This document shows, piece by piece, positions 17,494 to 25,595 of a stretch of DNA of 50,057 nt. The position numbers and the translations under genes are program-made. The notes beneath the pieces are model-generated. The model searched no databases. It had not been told where the DNA came from and was given only the letters and a program-made list of their open reading frames with translations. Source of the DNA: CALBPI01 sp039821645 (GTDB lineage Bacteria; Pseudomonadota; Gammaproteobacteria; Steroidobacterales; Woeseiaceae); NCBI GenBank assembly GCA_039821645.1, contig JBCBNU010000015.1:1-50057 (forward strand). Reading direction: 5' to 3'. Position 1 is the first letter of the stretch. Every line of letters starts with the position of its first letter.

Positions 17494-18666
17494 ATGGCAA
17501 CTACACCGATGCAGTATCTCGACAAGGCGATGGGAACGCTGCGCGACCTTGGGCTAGTACCAGAGAAAACTAACGAAGCCCCCGTGATCGCATTGATCGA
17601 TCGGATCAGCGATCTCGATGAAGACAAGGCGCTCGCCATCGCACGGACACTTAATCAGGCTTCCCTGTTTAACGAGGTGGTCCGCGAGCAGATCGAAGCA
17701 ATGCGGATTGGCGAGCGCTATCGCGATATCACCGAGCGTTTTGACTCGATCCGGGACGACGCTAAGGGCATGGTCGATCAGCTGGAAGACGGCAAGATCG
17801 ACCTTTGGGAGCGGGCGCAGAATGTCTGGATGAACGTTTCGCGTGGCGACATCCCAGACCGCTTTAACAAAATTAAGGATATCTATCTCGAGGTCGCAGC
17901 GGACTCCCGCGATCAAATTGACCGCGAGCATACGATCCTCAACGCCTACCGGGATTTCCGGGGCGCGCTGAAGTCTTCAGAGGTTTTGGCCATCCAAATC
18001 CTGAACAAAGCAGAAGGTGTTCTGGACGCACAACGCACAGCACTGAAGGCGGCTGCAGATGCGATAACGGGCGCGGGCACCGATGATCGCGAAACACTCG
18101 CAAAACTCGAGTTGGCGCGTGATGCGGAGTTGCGACGTTTGCAGCAGGCTGATGAGCGTTATCAGATTGCCAAGGATTTGGCTGACAACCTGACCGTGTC
18201 CTACAACACCAGCGAGACAGTGATGGCCCGTTTGCTACAAACCACTCACGCGAAGGAACGGGTGTATTCGCAGGCCGTGATGTTCTTCGGGACTAACGAG
18301 ACCGTGTTTACGGCGCTGTCCGCTTCTTTCACCGGGTTGCACGGTCTGCACGAGAGCACAGAGACACTCAAGGCGATGAAAGAAGGTGTGAGCCAGAGTC
18401 TCGAAGTTCTCGCCGAAGTGGGCGGCAAAGTGCAGGAAGCGGCAATTCGCGAGGGATACGGTCCGACCATTCGTGCTGACGCTGTGAAAGCCCTTGTTGA
18501 ATCCGTTGTTAACTTCCAGGAGCGCTCGGTCGCATTGATCGACGAAATGCGGGATGCCGCCACACGCAACGCGGAGGAAGTCCGCGCTGCCGTTGAGGAT
18601 GGTAAGCGACGCATGGTGGCACTCGCGAATCAGGGTAATGCGCTAACCCTTGAGGTAGATGCCTGA
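17494..18666 (+). CDS. Soluble helical protein, distantly TelA/'cell surface protein'-like
   Basis: A 390-residue protein, nearly all alpha-helical and acidic, with no signal peptide or membrane segment. The second half (LADNLTVSYNTSETVMARLLQTTHAKERVYSQAVMFFGTNETVFTALSASFTGLHGLHESTETLKAMKEGVSQSLEVLAEVGGKVQE, ~225-320) has the arrangement of the TelA/toxic-anion-resistance helical domain, but the sequence is divergent; this is my inference from pattern. It has a good ribosome site (AAGGGGA) and starts 28 nt after the M48 stop. The next two genes follow with 15-nt and overlapping junctions. Related proteins are often loosely annotated as 'cell surface protein', although nothing here indicates export. 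Likely function: a cytosolic partner of the membrane protein encoded next. Confidence 0.6.
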   Translation: MATTPMQYLDKAMGTLRDLGLVPEKTNEAPVIALIDRISDLDEDKALAIARTLNQASLFNEVVREQIEAMRIGERYRDITERFDSIRDDAKGMVDQLEDGKIDLWERAQNVWMNVSRGDIPDRFNKIKDIYLEVAADSRDQIDREHTILNAYRDFRGALKSSEVLAIQILNKAEGVLDAQRTALKAAADAITGAGTDDRETLAKLELARDAELRRLQQADERYQIAKDLADNLTVSYNTSETVMARLLQTTHAKERVYSQAVMFFGTNETVFTALSASFTGLHGLHESTETLKAMKEGVSQSLEVLAEVGGKVQEAAIREGYGPTIRADAVKALVESVVNFQERSVALIDEMRDAATRNAEEVRAAVEDGKRRMVALANQGNALTLEVDA

Positions 18667-18681
18667 TCCCGAGTTTTCGAC

Positions 18682-19641
18682 ATGAGCACTGAGGCAAAGA
18701 CCGCACCGGGACTGTCCGATGTCATGTTGGCGATGGATGTGGTGGACACACTGCGCCACGAACAGCGCCTGGTCGCGCGTGCGCTAAACTCTGAGGCGAG
18801 GGAAGCAGCCCTGATCGAGCGAGTCCGAGCCGCTTACGCGGCGCAGGGCATCGAGGTCAGCGACGCAGTGATTGCGCAAGGGGTGCAGGCACTCAAGGAC
18901 CGCGAGTTCGAATACACGCCTCCCCCAGCGGGACTCAAGACCCGCCTGTTGATCGCATGGATCAATCGGCGGCGAATCGGCGGCTCGGTGGTGGTTTTGG
19001 CGACTCTGATCGGCACGATCTGGGCCGGATGGTGGGGTTTTGTAGAGCGACCGAAAGCGCAGGCTGCGGAAGCTGCATTGATCGCAGAACAGCAGCTCGC
19101 CGCGACGATTGCTTCGCTGCCCGAGACAATCGAATCTGCGTCACAAGCAGCCAGAGCAGTTGCACGAACCGAACCCGCGAAAGCGGCGGTCGAGCTTGCT
19201 ATCGAGCAAGCCAAGACCGCGTTCGCCTTGAATCAGATCGAAGCGGCACAGGATGCTCTGAAAAATCTGCAGCGGCTCGCAGAGGACATTCGCAAACCAT
19301 TCCAACTGCGGATTGTCTCCCGCCCTGGCGAGATGACTGGCGTCATCAGAACCACGGGTCGCGGTAGCATTGAAAATTTCTACATCGTCGTCGAGGCACT
19401 GGACCCGAATGGTCGCCCGGTCGCTGTGGATATCGTCTCCGAAGAAGACGGTTCCACCAGAAAGGTGAGTAAATGGGCTGTACGCGTTCCCGAAGACGTC
19501 TTTAACGCGATTCGAGACGACAAAGTCGACGATGGCATTGTGCAAAATCCGCGTGCTGGCGAGAAACCGAGCGGAGCACTAGAGATCAACTACAGCCTGC
19601 CTAACCTCGGCGGTGCGATACACAGCTGGGAGTCACGCTAG
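18682..19641 (+). CDS. Single-pass membrane protein, DUF6384-like
   Basis: A 319-residue protein. The N-terminal cytosolic part (LSDVMLAMDVVDTLRHEQRLV, residues 11-31) is the part I associate with DUF6384. A basic stretch (INRRRIGG) precedes one strong TM helix (~100-120, VVVLATLIGTIWAGWWGFV). A helical or coiled segment follows at ~125-205, rich in Ala, Glu and Gln. The C-terminal beta-type domain (~208-319) has LRIVSRPGEMTGVIRTTGRGSIENFYIVVEALD and KWAVRVPEDVFNAI. Positive-inside bias puts the C-terminal domain in the periplasm. No catalytic motif is seen. It ends TAGTG, so the next gene's GTG overlaps by one base. Family naming is from memory and should be treated as tentative. Confidence 0.6.
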   Translation: MSTEAKTAPGLSDVMLAMDVVDTLRHEQRLVARALNSEAREAALIERVRAAYAAQGIEVSDAVIAQGVQALKDREFEYTPPPAGLKTRLLIAWINRRRIGGSVVVLATLIGTIWAGWWGFVERPKAQAAEAALIAEQQLAATIASLPETIESASQAARAVARTEPAKAAVELAIEQAKTAFALNQIEAAQDALKNLQRLAEDIRKPFQLRIVSRPGEMTGVIRTTGRGSIENFYIVVEALDPNGRPVAVDIVSEEDGSTRKVSKWAVRVPEDVFNAIRDDKVDDGIVQNPRAGEKPSGALEINYSLPNLGGAIHSWESR

Positions 19642-21062
19642 TGGCGTCCGGAAGGCACTTGCTGGCTCGAATCGATGACGCGCTCAGCGACGCTCGCGCA
19701 ACATTTCGTACGCTCGATGTTGAGGTCCAGAGCAACAACGCCGCTATGGCCCGAAACCATCGCCGCCAATTGGCGGCCTACCAGTCATTAGCGCAAGACA
19801 GGCTGCGCGATATCGAGCAAAATTCGGGCGCTGCCGAGAGTAGCGCCGACCGTGATGCGGTCGCGTTACTTGAACGGCGTGAAACAGCGCTCGAAGCACT
19901 GGCGAAATCGATCGCCGAGAACAAGGCGAAACTGACCGAGCTACGTGACGAAGAGCAGTCACGCACACAGGAACTCGAGAATGCCGAGAGCGCGCTCGAA
20001 GATCTCCTCGAGAACGTGGATCGGCAGCTGGCAAATTCAGCATCGCATCAGCGCCTCGTCTATACCGCGCAAAAGGCTCTCGATACCGTCGCCAATGCGA
20101 CCGAAAAGCTGAACGACGCCCAGGCGCAGCGCGAGCTCAAACGTGAGCCCTACGACAATGATCCGCTCTTCTCCTATCTGTGGGACGAGGGCTATGGCAC
20201 GTCGGAATATCAGGGTGGTCTGATCAAGCGTTTCATGGATGGCGTTGTCGCTCGCCACGCGCGCTTCGAGAGCGCACGGCGAAATTTTTTCACGCTCAAT
20301 GAAATTCCGCGGCAACTGTCGGCTCACGTAGCACAGTTGGAAGCGCTCGCTGCGCAACACGCACAAGCGCTTGCGGATGCAGAGGCAAATGCTGACCGCG
20401 ACGCGGGGGGCGACACGCTGCGAGAGGCAGTGGACCAAGGCGAAACGGCGTTAGCCGAGATCGAGCAGCAGATCGAAGTCGCTCAAAAGGAATTCGCTGC
20501 GCTGTTGAGACAGCGTCAGGCGTTTGCTGACGGACGCGATCCTGACTACGTCGCGGCACTCAAGTGTCTGTCTGATGAAATGCGCGACGAAGACATTGGC
20601 GAGCTCGCGCGAGCGGCAGCATTGACGCCTAGTTCTAATGATGACGAGATCGTGGCAACACTCGCCGAGTTGCGTGAGGAAGCGGATCGTCTCGACGAGT
20701 ACATAGAGGGACACCGTGAACTACACAGCAAGCGGGCAGATCGTATGAACGGGCTCATTACGCTACGTCGAAGGTACCGTGAGCGCGGATTCGACCGCAG
20801 CAACAGCATCATTGACGACCAAAGCCACGTGAACCGCATGCTCTCAGAGTTCACCATGGGTCTGATCTCAAGTGAGCGGTTGTGGCGACATATTTCGAAG
20901 GCGCAGCGGTTTCAGCAAACCCGTGTGAGCACCGGGAGGCAGCCTGGTCATATCGGCCAGATACGCATACCGAAAATGCCAAGAAGCGTACGAATCCCGC
21001 GAAATGTGGGCCGGAGTGGCGGCTTTGGAGGCGGTGGATTCCGCACAAAAGGCGGCTTTTGA
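19641..21062 (+). CDS. Long coiled-coil protein with glycine-rich C-terminal tail
   Basis: A 473-residue soluble protein that is mostly heptad-like coiled coil (~20-135, ~230-300 and ~310-385), e.g. LERRETALEALAKSIAENKAKLTELRDEEQSRTQELENAESALEDLLENVDRQL. A more globular insert at ~160-220 contains DNDPLFSYLWDEGYGTSEYQGGLIKRFMDG, which looks conserved. The C-terminus turns basic, then glycine-rich (PRNVGRSGGFGGGGFRTKGGF). There is no signal peptide, TM helix or known enzyme motif. The GTG start (19641) overlaps the upstream stop, which implies coupled translation and a complex with the membrane protein before it. Two hairpins at 21193-21334 end the unit. I do not recognise a function. Confidence 0.65.
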   Translation: MASGRHLLARIDDALSDARATFRTLDVEVQSNNAAMARNHRRQLAAYQSLAQDRLRDIEQNSGAAESSADRDAVALLERRETALEALAKSIAENKAKLTELRDEEQSRTQELENAESALEDLLENVDRQLANSASHQRLVYTAQKALDTVANATEKLNDAQAQRELKREPYDNDPLFSYLWDEGYGTSEYQGGLIKRFMDGVVARHARFESARRNFFTLNEIPRQLSAHVAQLEALAAQHAQALADAEANADRDAGGDTLREAVDQGETALAEIEQQIEVAQKEFAALLRQRQAFADGRDPDYVAALKCLSDEMRDEDIGELARAAALTPSSNDDEIVATLAELREEADRLDEYIEGHRELHSKRADRMNGLITLRRRYRERGFDRSNSIIDDQSHVNRMLSEFTMGLISSERLWRHISKAQRFQQTRVSTGRQPGHIGQIRIPKMPRSVRIPRNVGRSGGFGGGGFRTKGGF

Positions 21063-21192
21063 GAAATGCTGCACTGCAAAAGAGCACCGCTGTAGTGCCT
21101 CTTGCACCAACTTTGCCCGAGGCTCTCGCCTGATCTACACCAAGTTAATTCAACAACCGTTGATAAACAGCTGATTTCACACTGATTGCTGT

Positions 21193-21240
21193 CAAACAGG
21201 CGTCAAACCCCGTTTTTGGCACGCCGTTTGCTTTTACTTG
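21193..21240 (+). terminator. Candidate intrinsic terminator after the coiled-coil operon
   Basis: CAAACAGGCGT (21193-21203) pairs with ACGCCGTTTG (21221-21230), leaving one bulged A. CTTTTACTT follows. Ten pairs plus a short U-rich tail support a terminator or 3'-end stabiliser for the plus-strand operon. Confidence 0.5.
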
Positions 21241-21266
21241 GTTAAGCGGTAAATCCGCACCGATCG

Positions 21267-21334
21267 ACCCGCGCGGAGGGCTTCATTAGGTTTCGCCCCC
21301 CGTCATCCAAATGCGCCAATCGCGCGGGTTTTTT
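21267..21334 (+). terminator. Second terminator candidate, long hairpin with T6 tail
   Basis: ACCCGCGCG (21267-21275) pairs with CGCGCGGGT (21321-21329), and TTTTTT (21329-21334) follows. The 45-base loop can form an inner GC-rich helix (GGAGGGC with GCCCCCC, one mismatch). Plausible backup terminator for the plus-strand operon. Confidence 0.5.
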
Positions 21335-21354
21335 GAATCCCCCCAAATGGTCGG

Positions 21355-21384
21355 CCCGGCCGTGAGATCCTTCTCACGGCCGGG
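21355..21384 (-). terminator. Hairpin overlapping the WS/DGAT stop codon
   Basis: CCCGGCCGTGAG-ATCCTT-CTCACGGCCGGG is a perfect 12-bp stem with a 6-nt loop. It contains the last codons and the TGA of the WS/DGAT gene (stop at 21374-21376). No clear U-run follows on the minus strand, so it may be a 3'-end stabiliser as much as a terminator. Confidence 0.55.
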
Positions 21385-22978
21385 ACGCGGCCTCACCCCC
21401 CTTCGGTGTCTGGTCTTTGACAGTCGTCTTCTTCTTTTTCTTGGCGACTGCTTTTTTCTTCGCGGTTTTCTTTTTTGTGGCTGTCTCTGAAGTCGGTTTG
21501 GGCTCGCCAGCGCTGCCGTTGGCAAGCGCCTTCTTCGCCAGTCTCGCGCTGGCGGCGGCCGCACCTTCGCCGATCGTCGCGTCTTTCAGCGCCTCGAAGG
21601 ACTTCTCAAGGCAATCACAATAGAACGCAGGGTCCGGCATCATTTCACGGCAGGACACGGCGCTGATCGTAATCTTGTTGTTGTAGCTGAGCACCGGCTG
21701 GAACAGACCGAGGCCATGCACTACCGGTCCGACGCCGTAGTTCGCGACCATCTTGGAGCCCATCGAATACATCGGTACCTGCGCACCCGGCACATTGGTG
21801 ATGACCGTGTTGAACAGCGGCGGCAGCGATTCCGACAGGCGCATACGCGCATATGCCCGTACTAGGAGGCCCGCCGTAGTCGAGGGCAAAAACTCAGCCG
21901 CGCTCACAGCAAGCTCGGGACCCATTGCGAAAGTCATTTTCTTCGCATTCTGCGAGCCTTCGTTAACCGCCAGCAATCGCTCCAATGGATCTTCGATATC
22001 CGTACGGATCGGCAGACTCATCGCGGCCACGAGGTTGCCCTCGCTCCGGCGTTGACTCGGCATCCGCACAGACATCGGCGCCATGGCCACGAGCGACTCA
22101 TCTGGCAGTTCGTATTTCGATTCCAAATACATGCGCAGAGCGCCGCCGCAGATCGTGACGATGACGTCGTTAACGGTAACGCCCGGCTGGCTGCTCTTGA
22201 TCGCGCGAATGTCATCCAGCGAAAACGTCCGGCCGTCAAACACGCGGTGCGAGGTCACGTTGCCATTAAACCGCGTGCGGGGCACCGACTGCGGACCCTT
22301 GAGCTCTTTGGTCGCAAGCCCGCCAATGATTCTGCCAACGGCTGGCAGCGTTTTTCGCGCCATCCTGCCAACTCGCAGCGGTGCGCCAGCCATCCGGGCA
22401 CCCGTCCTAGCGAGCATTTCCAAACCGGTGGGCTCGCGCTCTGCGATCCACTCGCGATCAGGAGGCGTCACTTCAGCCAACGGTGACGGATCATGCAGCG
22501 CAGCTGCGATTTCGGCACCCGAGACGCCATCGATCGCGGCGTGGTGCACCTTTGTGACAACCGCGAAGCTGCCCTTCGGCACACCTTCCACCGCATCCAA
22601 CCCCTCGATCACCGTCACCTCCCAAAGAGGACGATTGAGGTCGAGCGCACGCGCATGCAGCCGCGCCGCCTGAATGCACAACTGTCGCCAGTCACCTGGC
22701 GCAGGCAAGGCGATATGACGCACGTGAAACTCAAGATCGAAATCGGGGTCTTCGATCCAATATGGATGGTCTAGCGCCAGGGGCACCTTCGCGAGGCGCT
22801 GGCGGAACACGCGGGTTCTGTGCAAACGCTCTTCGTAAAATTTCAGGATGTCCTTGAAACGGACATGCCCGCCAGGCGCGGTCGACTGATCGTAAATACA
22901 GAGGCTACCGATGTGCATCGGTGTGTTGGCTGTTTCCAAATACAGGAAAGAGGCGTCAAGCCCGGACAGCTGCTGCAT
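21374..22978 (-). CDS. Wax ester synthase/diacylglycerol O-acyltransferase (WS/DGAT) with lysine-rich tail
   Basis: A 534-residue acyltransferase of the bacterial WS/DGAT family, which esterifies fatty alcohols or diacylglycerol with acyl-CoA to make storage wax or triacylglycerol at the inner-membrane face. The N-terminus QLSGLDASFLYLETANTPMHIGSLCIYD is characteristic. The catalytic motif HHAAIDG is at 145-151. ANYGVGPVVHGLGLFQPVLSYNNKITISAVSC matches the family C-terminal half. The last ~45 residues form an added low-complexity Lys/Ala tail (KKKTAKKKAVAKKKKK) of histone-H1/phasin-like character, absent from the typical family end. The gene is next to acetoacetyl-CoA synthetase, which suggests carbon-storage metabolism. 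Paired TCTAGACAA repeats lie upstream. Confidence 0.9.
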   Translation of the reverse strand: MQQLSGLDASFLYLETANTPMHIGSLCIYDQSTAPGGHVRFKDILKFYEERLHRTRVFRQRLAKVPLALDHPYWIEDPDFDLEFHVRHIALPAPGDWRQLCIQAARLHARALDLNRPLWEVTVIEGLDAVEGVPKGSFAVVTKVHHAAIDGVSGAEIAAALHDPSPLAEVTPPDREWIAEREPTGLEMLARTGARMAGAPLRVGRMARKTLPAVGRIIGGLATKELKGPQSVPRTRFNGNVTSHRVFDGRTFSLDDIRAIKSSQPGVTVNDVIVTICGGALRMYLESKYELPDESLVAMAPMSVRMPSQRRSEGNLVAAMSLPIRTDIEDPLERLLAVNEGSQNAKKMTFAMGPELAVSAAEFLPSTTAGLLVRAYARMRLSESLPPLFNTVITNVPGAQVPMYSMGSKMVANYGVGPVVHGLGLFQPVLSYNNKITISAVSCREMMPDPAFYCDCLEKSFEALKDATIGEGAAAASARLAKKALANGSAGEPKPTSETATKKKTAKKKAVAKKKKKTTVKDQTPKGGEAASRP

Positions 22979-23003
22979 AAGACTTTCTCTTCGCGGGGAG
23001 AAC

Positions 23004-23034
23004 TCTAGACAAAAATAGTAACTGATCTAGACAA
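23004..23034. promoter_or_regulatory. Paired TCTAGACAA repeats upstream of WS/DGAT
   Basis: TCTAGACAA occurs at 23004-23012 and 23026-23034, two direct copies 22 bp apart (about two helical turns), 26-56 bp upstream of the WS/DGAT ATG. Each contains the palindrome TCTAGA. Placement and spacing suggest a dimeric regulator's sites; the regulator is unknown. Confidence 0.45.
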
Positions 23035-23111
23035 CTTTTGCCCACCTGTTCCCAACCTGCACAAAACCTGCGAACACAACCGTTGCGCTATCGAGAGAAA
23101 GCTATGGGATG

Positions 23112-25097
23112 TCACTGCCGACCGCGATCCAACAGGCGATTTGCCGCAGCCGCCAGAAACCAGTCGATGCTGTCCGGATTGGCCATCGTCTCCCGGTTGA
23201 TACCCTCAGCGCCCGCCTGACCCAGTAGTACACGTCGAACGGGAATTTCCATCTTCTTGCCCGAAAACGTCCGCGGAACCTCGTTGATCTCATGAATCAC
23301 ATCCGGCACATGTCGTGGGGAAAGTCCGCTTCGAACCGCTGTCTTGACCTCCCCTACCAGAGTCTCGGTCAGCTCAACGCCAGGATCGAGCACCACGAAC
23401 AAAGGCAACAAGGACTCGCGACCGAGAAACTCAAGATCGACCACCAGACTGTCCGCAATACCGTCGATCGACTCGACGACCCGATAAATCTCGCTGGTGC
23501 CCATGCGGATGCCATGTCGATTGATGGTGGCGTCTGAGCGACCGTAAATTACTGCACTCCCCCGCTCAGTGATTCGGATCCAGTCACCGTGTCGCCAGAC
23601 ACCCGGGTAAGTATCAAAGTAGCTCTCCAGGTAACGCTGGTTGTCGCTGTCCCCCCAAAAACCAATCGGCATCGATGGCATCGGCTTGGTGATCACAAGC
23701 TCACCCACTGTATCGACAACCGACACGCCCGCCGGGTCGAACGCCTCAACGGCACAACCTAGAGATCGGCAGCTGATTTCACCGCTGACTACAGGCACGC
23801 TGACGGCACCGCCAACACATGCCGTCGCGAAGTCGGTGCCGCCCGAGATCGAAGCGAGATACACGTCGGCTTTCACCGAGTCGTAGATCCAGTCGAAAAC
23901 CTCCGGCAGTAACGGCGAACCTGTAGACCCGAGCGCGTCCAGTATCGACAAGTCGTAGGTCTCGCTCGGCACCAGCCCCGCGTTACGGCAGGATTCGAAC
24001 CAGGCAGCACCTGCACCAAACGCTCGTATTCGATGGCGCTCAATGACCGACCATAGCCGACCCAAATCCGGTTTGACGGGATTACCGTCATAGATGCAGA
24101 TGGTTGCGCCGACGAGCGCCGCCGCGATGTTGTAGTTCCACATCATCCAAGCGGTACTCGAGAACCACATGAATCTGTCACCCGCGCGAATGTCCATTTG
24201 CAGGGACATCTGCTTGATATGTTCGAGCAATACACCGCCATGGCTGTGCACGATCGCTTTGGGTTTGCCGGTCGTACCGGAGGAGTAAACCACCCAAAGG
24301 GGATGGGCGAAGTCGACTGCGGTCGGGTGTAATGGCGCGTCGCCGCGAATGGCGTCAGGCCAATCAAGCACGGGGACCTGTGCTGGTCTTGCCGCACGAC
24401 AATCGGTCGCTGGCACTCGCACCAGAGCCTTGAGCGTCGGCAGACCCTCAACCATCGAGTTCACGATCTCCGATCGATCAAAAGTCTTGCCGCCGTAGTC
24501 GTAGCCGTCAGTCGCGATCAGCACCTTCGGCTCGATCTGTTCAAACCGGTCCAGCACGCCTTTGGCACCGAGATCCGGTGCCGCGACGGACCAAATCGCG
24601 CCAATGCTCGCCGTTGCATGAAACGCAATAAGGCATTGCGGTGTGTTGTGCAGATAGGCCACGACGCGATCGCCGGGACCAACCCCAAGATCGACTAGCG
24701 TTGCAGCGAGTGCGGCTACCTGCCGCTGCCATTCGGAGCGCTCGAGCGTCTCGACGTCACCCGACTCGTGCTCGCATATGACAACGGGCTCAGGCCGATC
24801 CGCGTGACGCATAATGGCGTCCATGTAGTTAAGCCTTGCGCCAGGGAACCACTCCGCACCCGGCATCGCGGTGCTATGCAAAACCGGTGCTTCCGGATCT
24901 CGCGGCGCCAGCCCGGCAAAATCCCACAACAACGACCAAAACGTCTCCAGCGCCTCAGTCGACCAGCGCCATAGCGCTTCGTAGGAATCAAAATGCTTGC
25001 CTGTGCGCGCAATAACGAACGCTTCAAAACGCGCAAGCTCACTGTCCGCGATCCGCATTTCACTCGGCACCCAAAGTGGCTGCGTTGAATCTGCCAT
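23112..25097 (-). CDS. Acetoacetyl-CoA synthetase (acetoacetate-CoA ligase)
   Basis: A 661-residue adenylate-forming enzyme that converts acetoacetate, ATP and CoA to acetoacetyl-CoA, used in ketone-body/PHB metabolism. Marks are the N-terminal LWVPSE, FDSYEALWRWSTEALETFWSLLWDFAGL, the P-loop YSSGTTGKPKAIVHSHGG (~270), WFSSTAWMMWNY, SGGTDFATACVGG and the C-terminal PRTFSGKKMEIPVRRVL with the catalytic Lys. The length fits acetoacetyl-CoA synthetase better than the shorter acetyl/propionyl ligases. ATG 25097 is chosen over 25118 because GGGGGGA lies just upstream. It is transcribed toward the WS/DGAT gene with a 133-nt gap holding that gene's likely promoter. Confidence 0.92.
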   Translation of the reverse strand: MADSTQPLWVPSEMRIADSELARFEAFVIARTGKHFDSYEALWRWSTEALETFWSLLWDFAGLAPRDPEAPVLHSTAMPGAEWFPGARLNYMDAIMRHADRPEPVVICEHESGDVETLERSEWQRQVAALAATLVDLGVGPGDRVVAYLHNTPQCLIAFHATASIGAIWSVAAPDLGAKGVLDRFEQIEPKVLIATDGYDYGGKTFDRSEIVNSMVEGLPTLKALVRVPATDCRAARPAQVPVLDWPDAIRGDAPLHPTAVDFAHPLWVVYSSGTTGKPKAIVHSHGGVLLEHIKQMSLQMDIRAGDRFMWFSSTAWMMWNYNIAAALVGATICIYDGNPVKPDLGRLWSVIERHRIRAFGAGAAWFESCRNAGLVPSETYDLSILDALGSTGSPLLPEVFDWIYDSVKADVYLASISGGTDFATACVGGAVSVPVVSGEISCRSLGCAVEAFDPAGVSVVDTVGELVITKPMPSMPIGFWGDSDNQRYLESYFDTYPGVWRHGDWIRITERGSAVIYGRSDATINRHGIRMGTSEIYRVVESIDGIADSLVVDLEFLGRESLLPLFVVLDPGVELTETLVGEVKTAVRSGLSPRHVPDVIHEINEVPRTFSGKKMEIPVRRVLLGQAGAEGINRETMANPDSIDWFLAAAANRLLDRGRQ

Positions 25098-25200
25098 AGT
25101 CCCCCCAACACTCATCAACGCCTAGTGTAGCTCAGCCGCGAATTGCGGCGCGCCTCTCAGCAGGTACAATCGAAGGGCATGGACAAGGAAAGATGTCGGC

Positions 25201-25590
25201 ATGGACATACCGAAAATCATCCACGGGATCGAGCGCAGCATCCTGATTCTGATTGTTGCATTGACGGTCGGTGCGGTACTGATCGAGCTGAATACGGTGT
25301 GGACCAATCAGACCATCCGTATTGCCGACATCCTTCTGTTGTTTCTTTACACGGAAGTCATCTCGATGGTGGGGATCTTCTACCGCTCGAATACAATCCC
25401 GGTGCTCTACCCGATCTTCATCGCAATCACCGCGCTTTCACGGTTGGTGGTTCTTCAGAGCAAAGATATGGAGCCCGCCACGATCGTTTTTGAAGCAGGT
25501 GCGATCTTCATTTTGGCGGTAGCTGCCTTTGCCTTACGTTTCACTGTCGTGGATGGCCTTGCACCGAGAGATTCACAAAACGACGACTGA
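25201..25590 (+). CDS. PsiE-like phosphate-starvation-inducible membrane protein
   Basis: A 129-residue protein with four hydrophobic helices. The core LFLYTEVISMVGIFYRSNTIPVLYPIFIAITALSRLVVL is typical of PsiE, and EAGAIFILAVAAFALRF forms the last helix. E. coli PsiE is induced on phosphate limitation; its molecular role is unknown. It is divergent from acetoacetyl-CoA synthetase across ~100 bases. No clear Pho box was found there by eye, so phosphate control is not shown in this sequence. Confidence 0.8.
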   Translation: MDIPKIIHGIERSILILIVALTVGAVLIELNTVWTNQTIRIADILLLFLYTEVISMVGIFYRSNTIPVLYPIFIAITALSRLVVLQSKDMEPATIVFEAGAIFILAVAAFALRFTVVDGLAPRDSQNDD

Positions 25591-25595
25591 GCAAA

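Larger units (their letters stand above)
21063..21373. other. Gene-free stretch between the coiled-coil operon and the WS/DGAT gene
   Basis: A 311-base gap between two convergent genes. It holds two hairpins oriented to stop the plus-strand operon (21193-21240 and 21267-21334) and part of the hairpin that overlaps the WS/DGAT stop. No convincing ORF, tRNA or repeat family seen. GTCAA occurs twice here (21191 and 21202) but with six-base spacing and at the 3' end, so I do not count it as an operator. Confidence 0.6.

Noticed and set aside
21191..21206. GTCAA-N6-GTCAA resembling the cpx repeat
   Set aside because: Spacing is six rather than five bases, and it lies at the 3' end of an operon inside a hairpin arm, not in a promoter.
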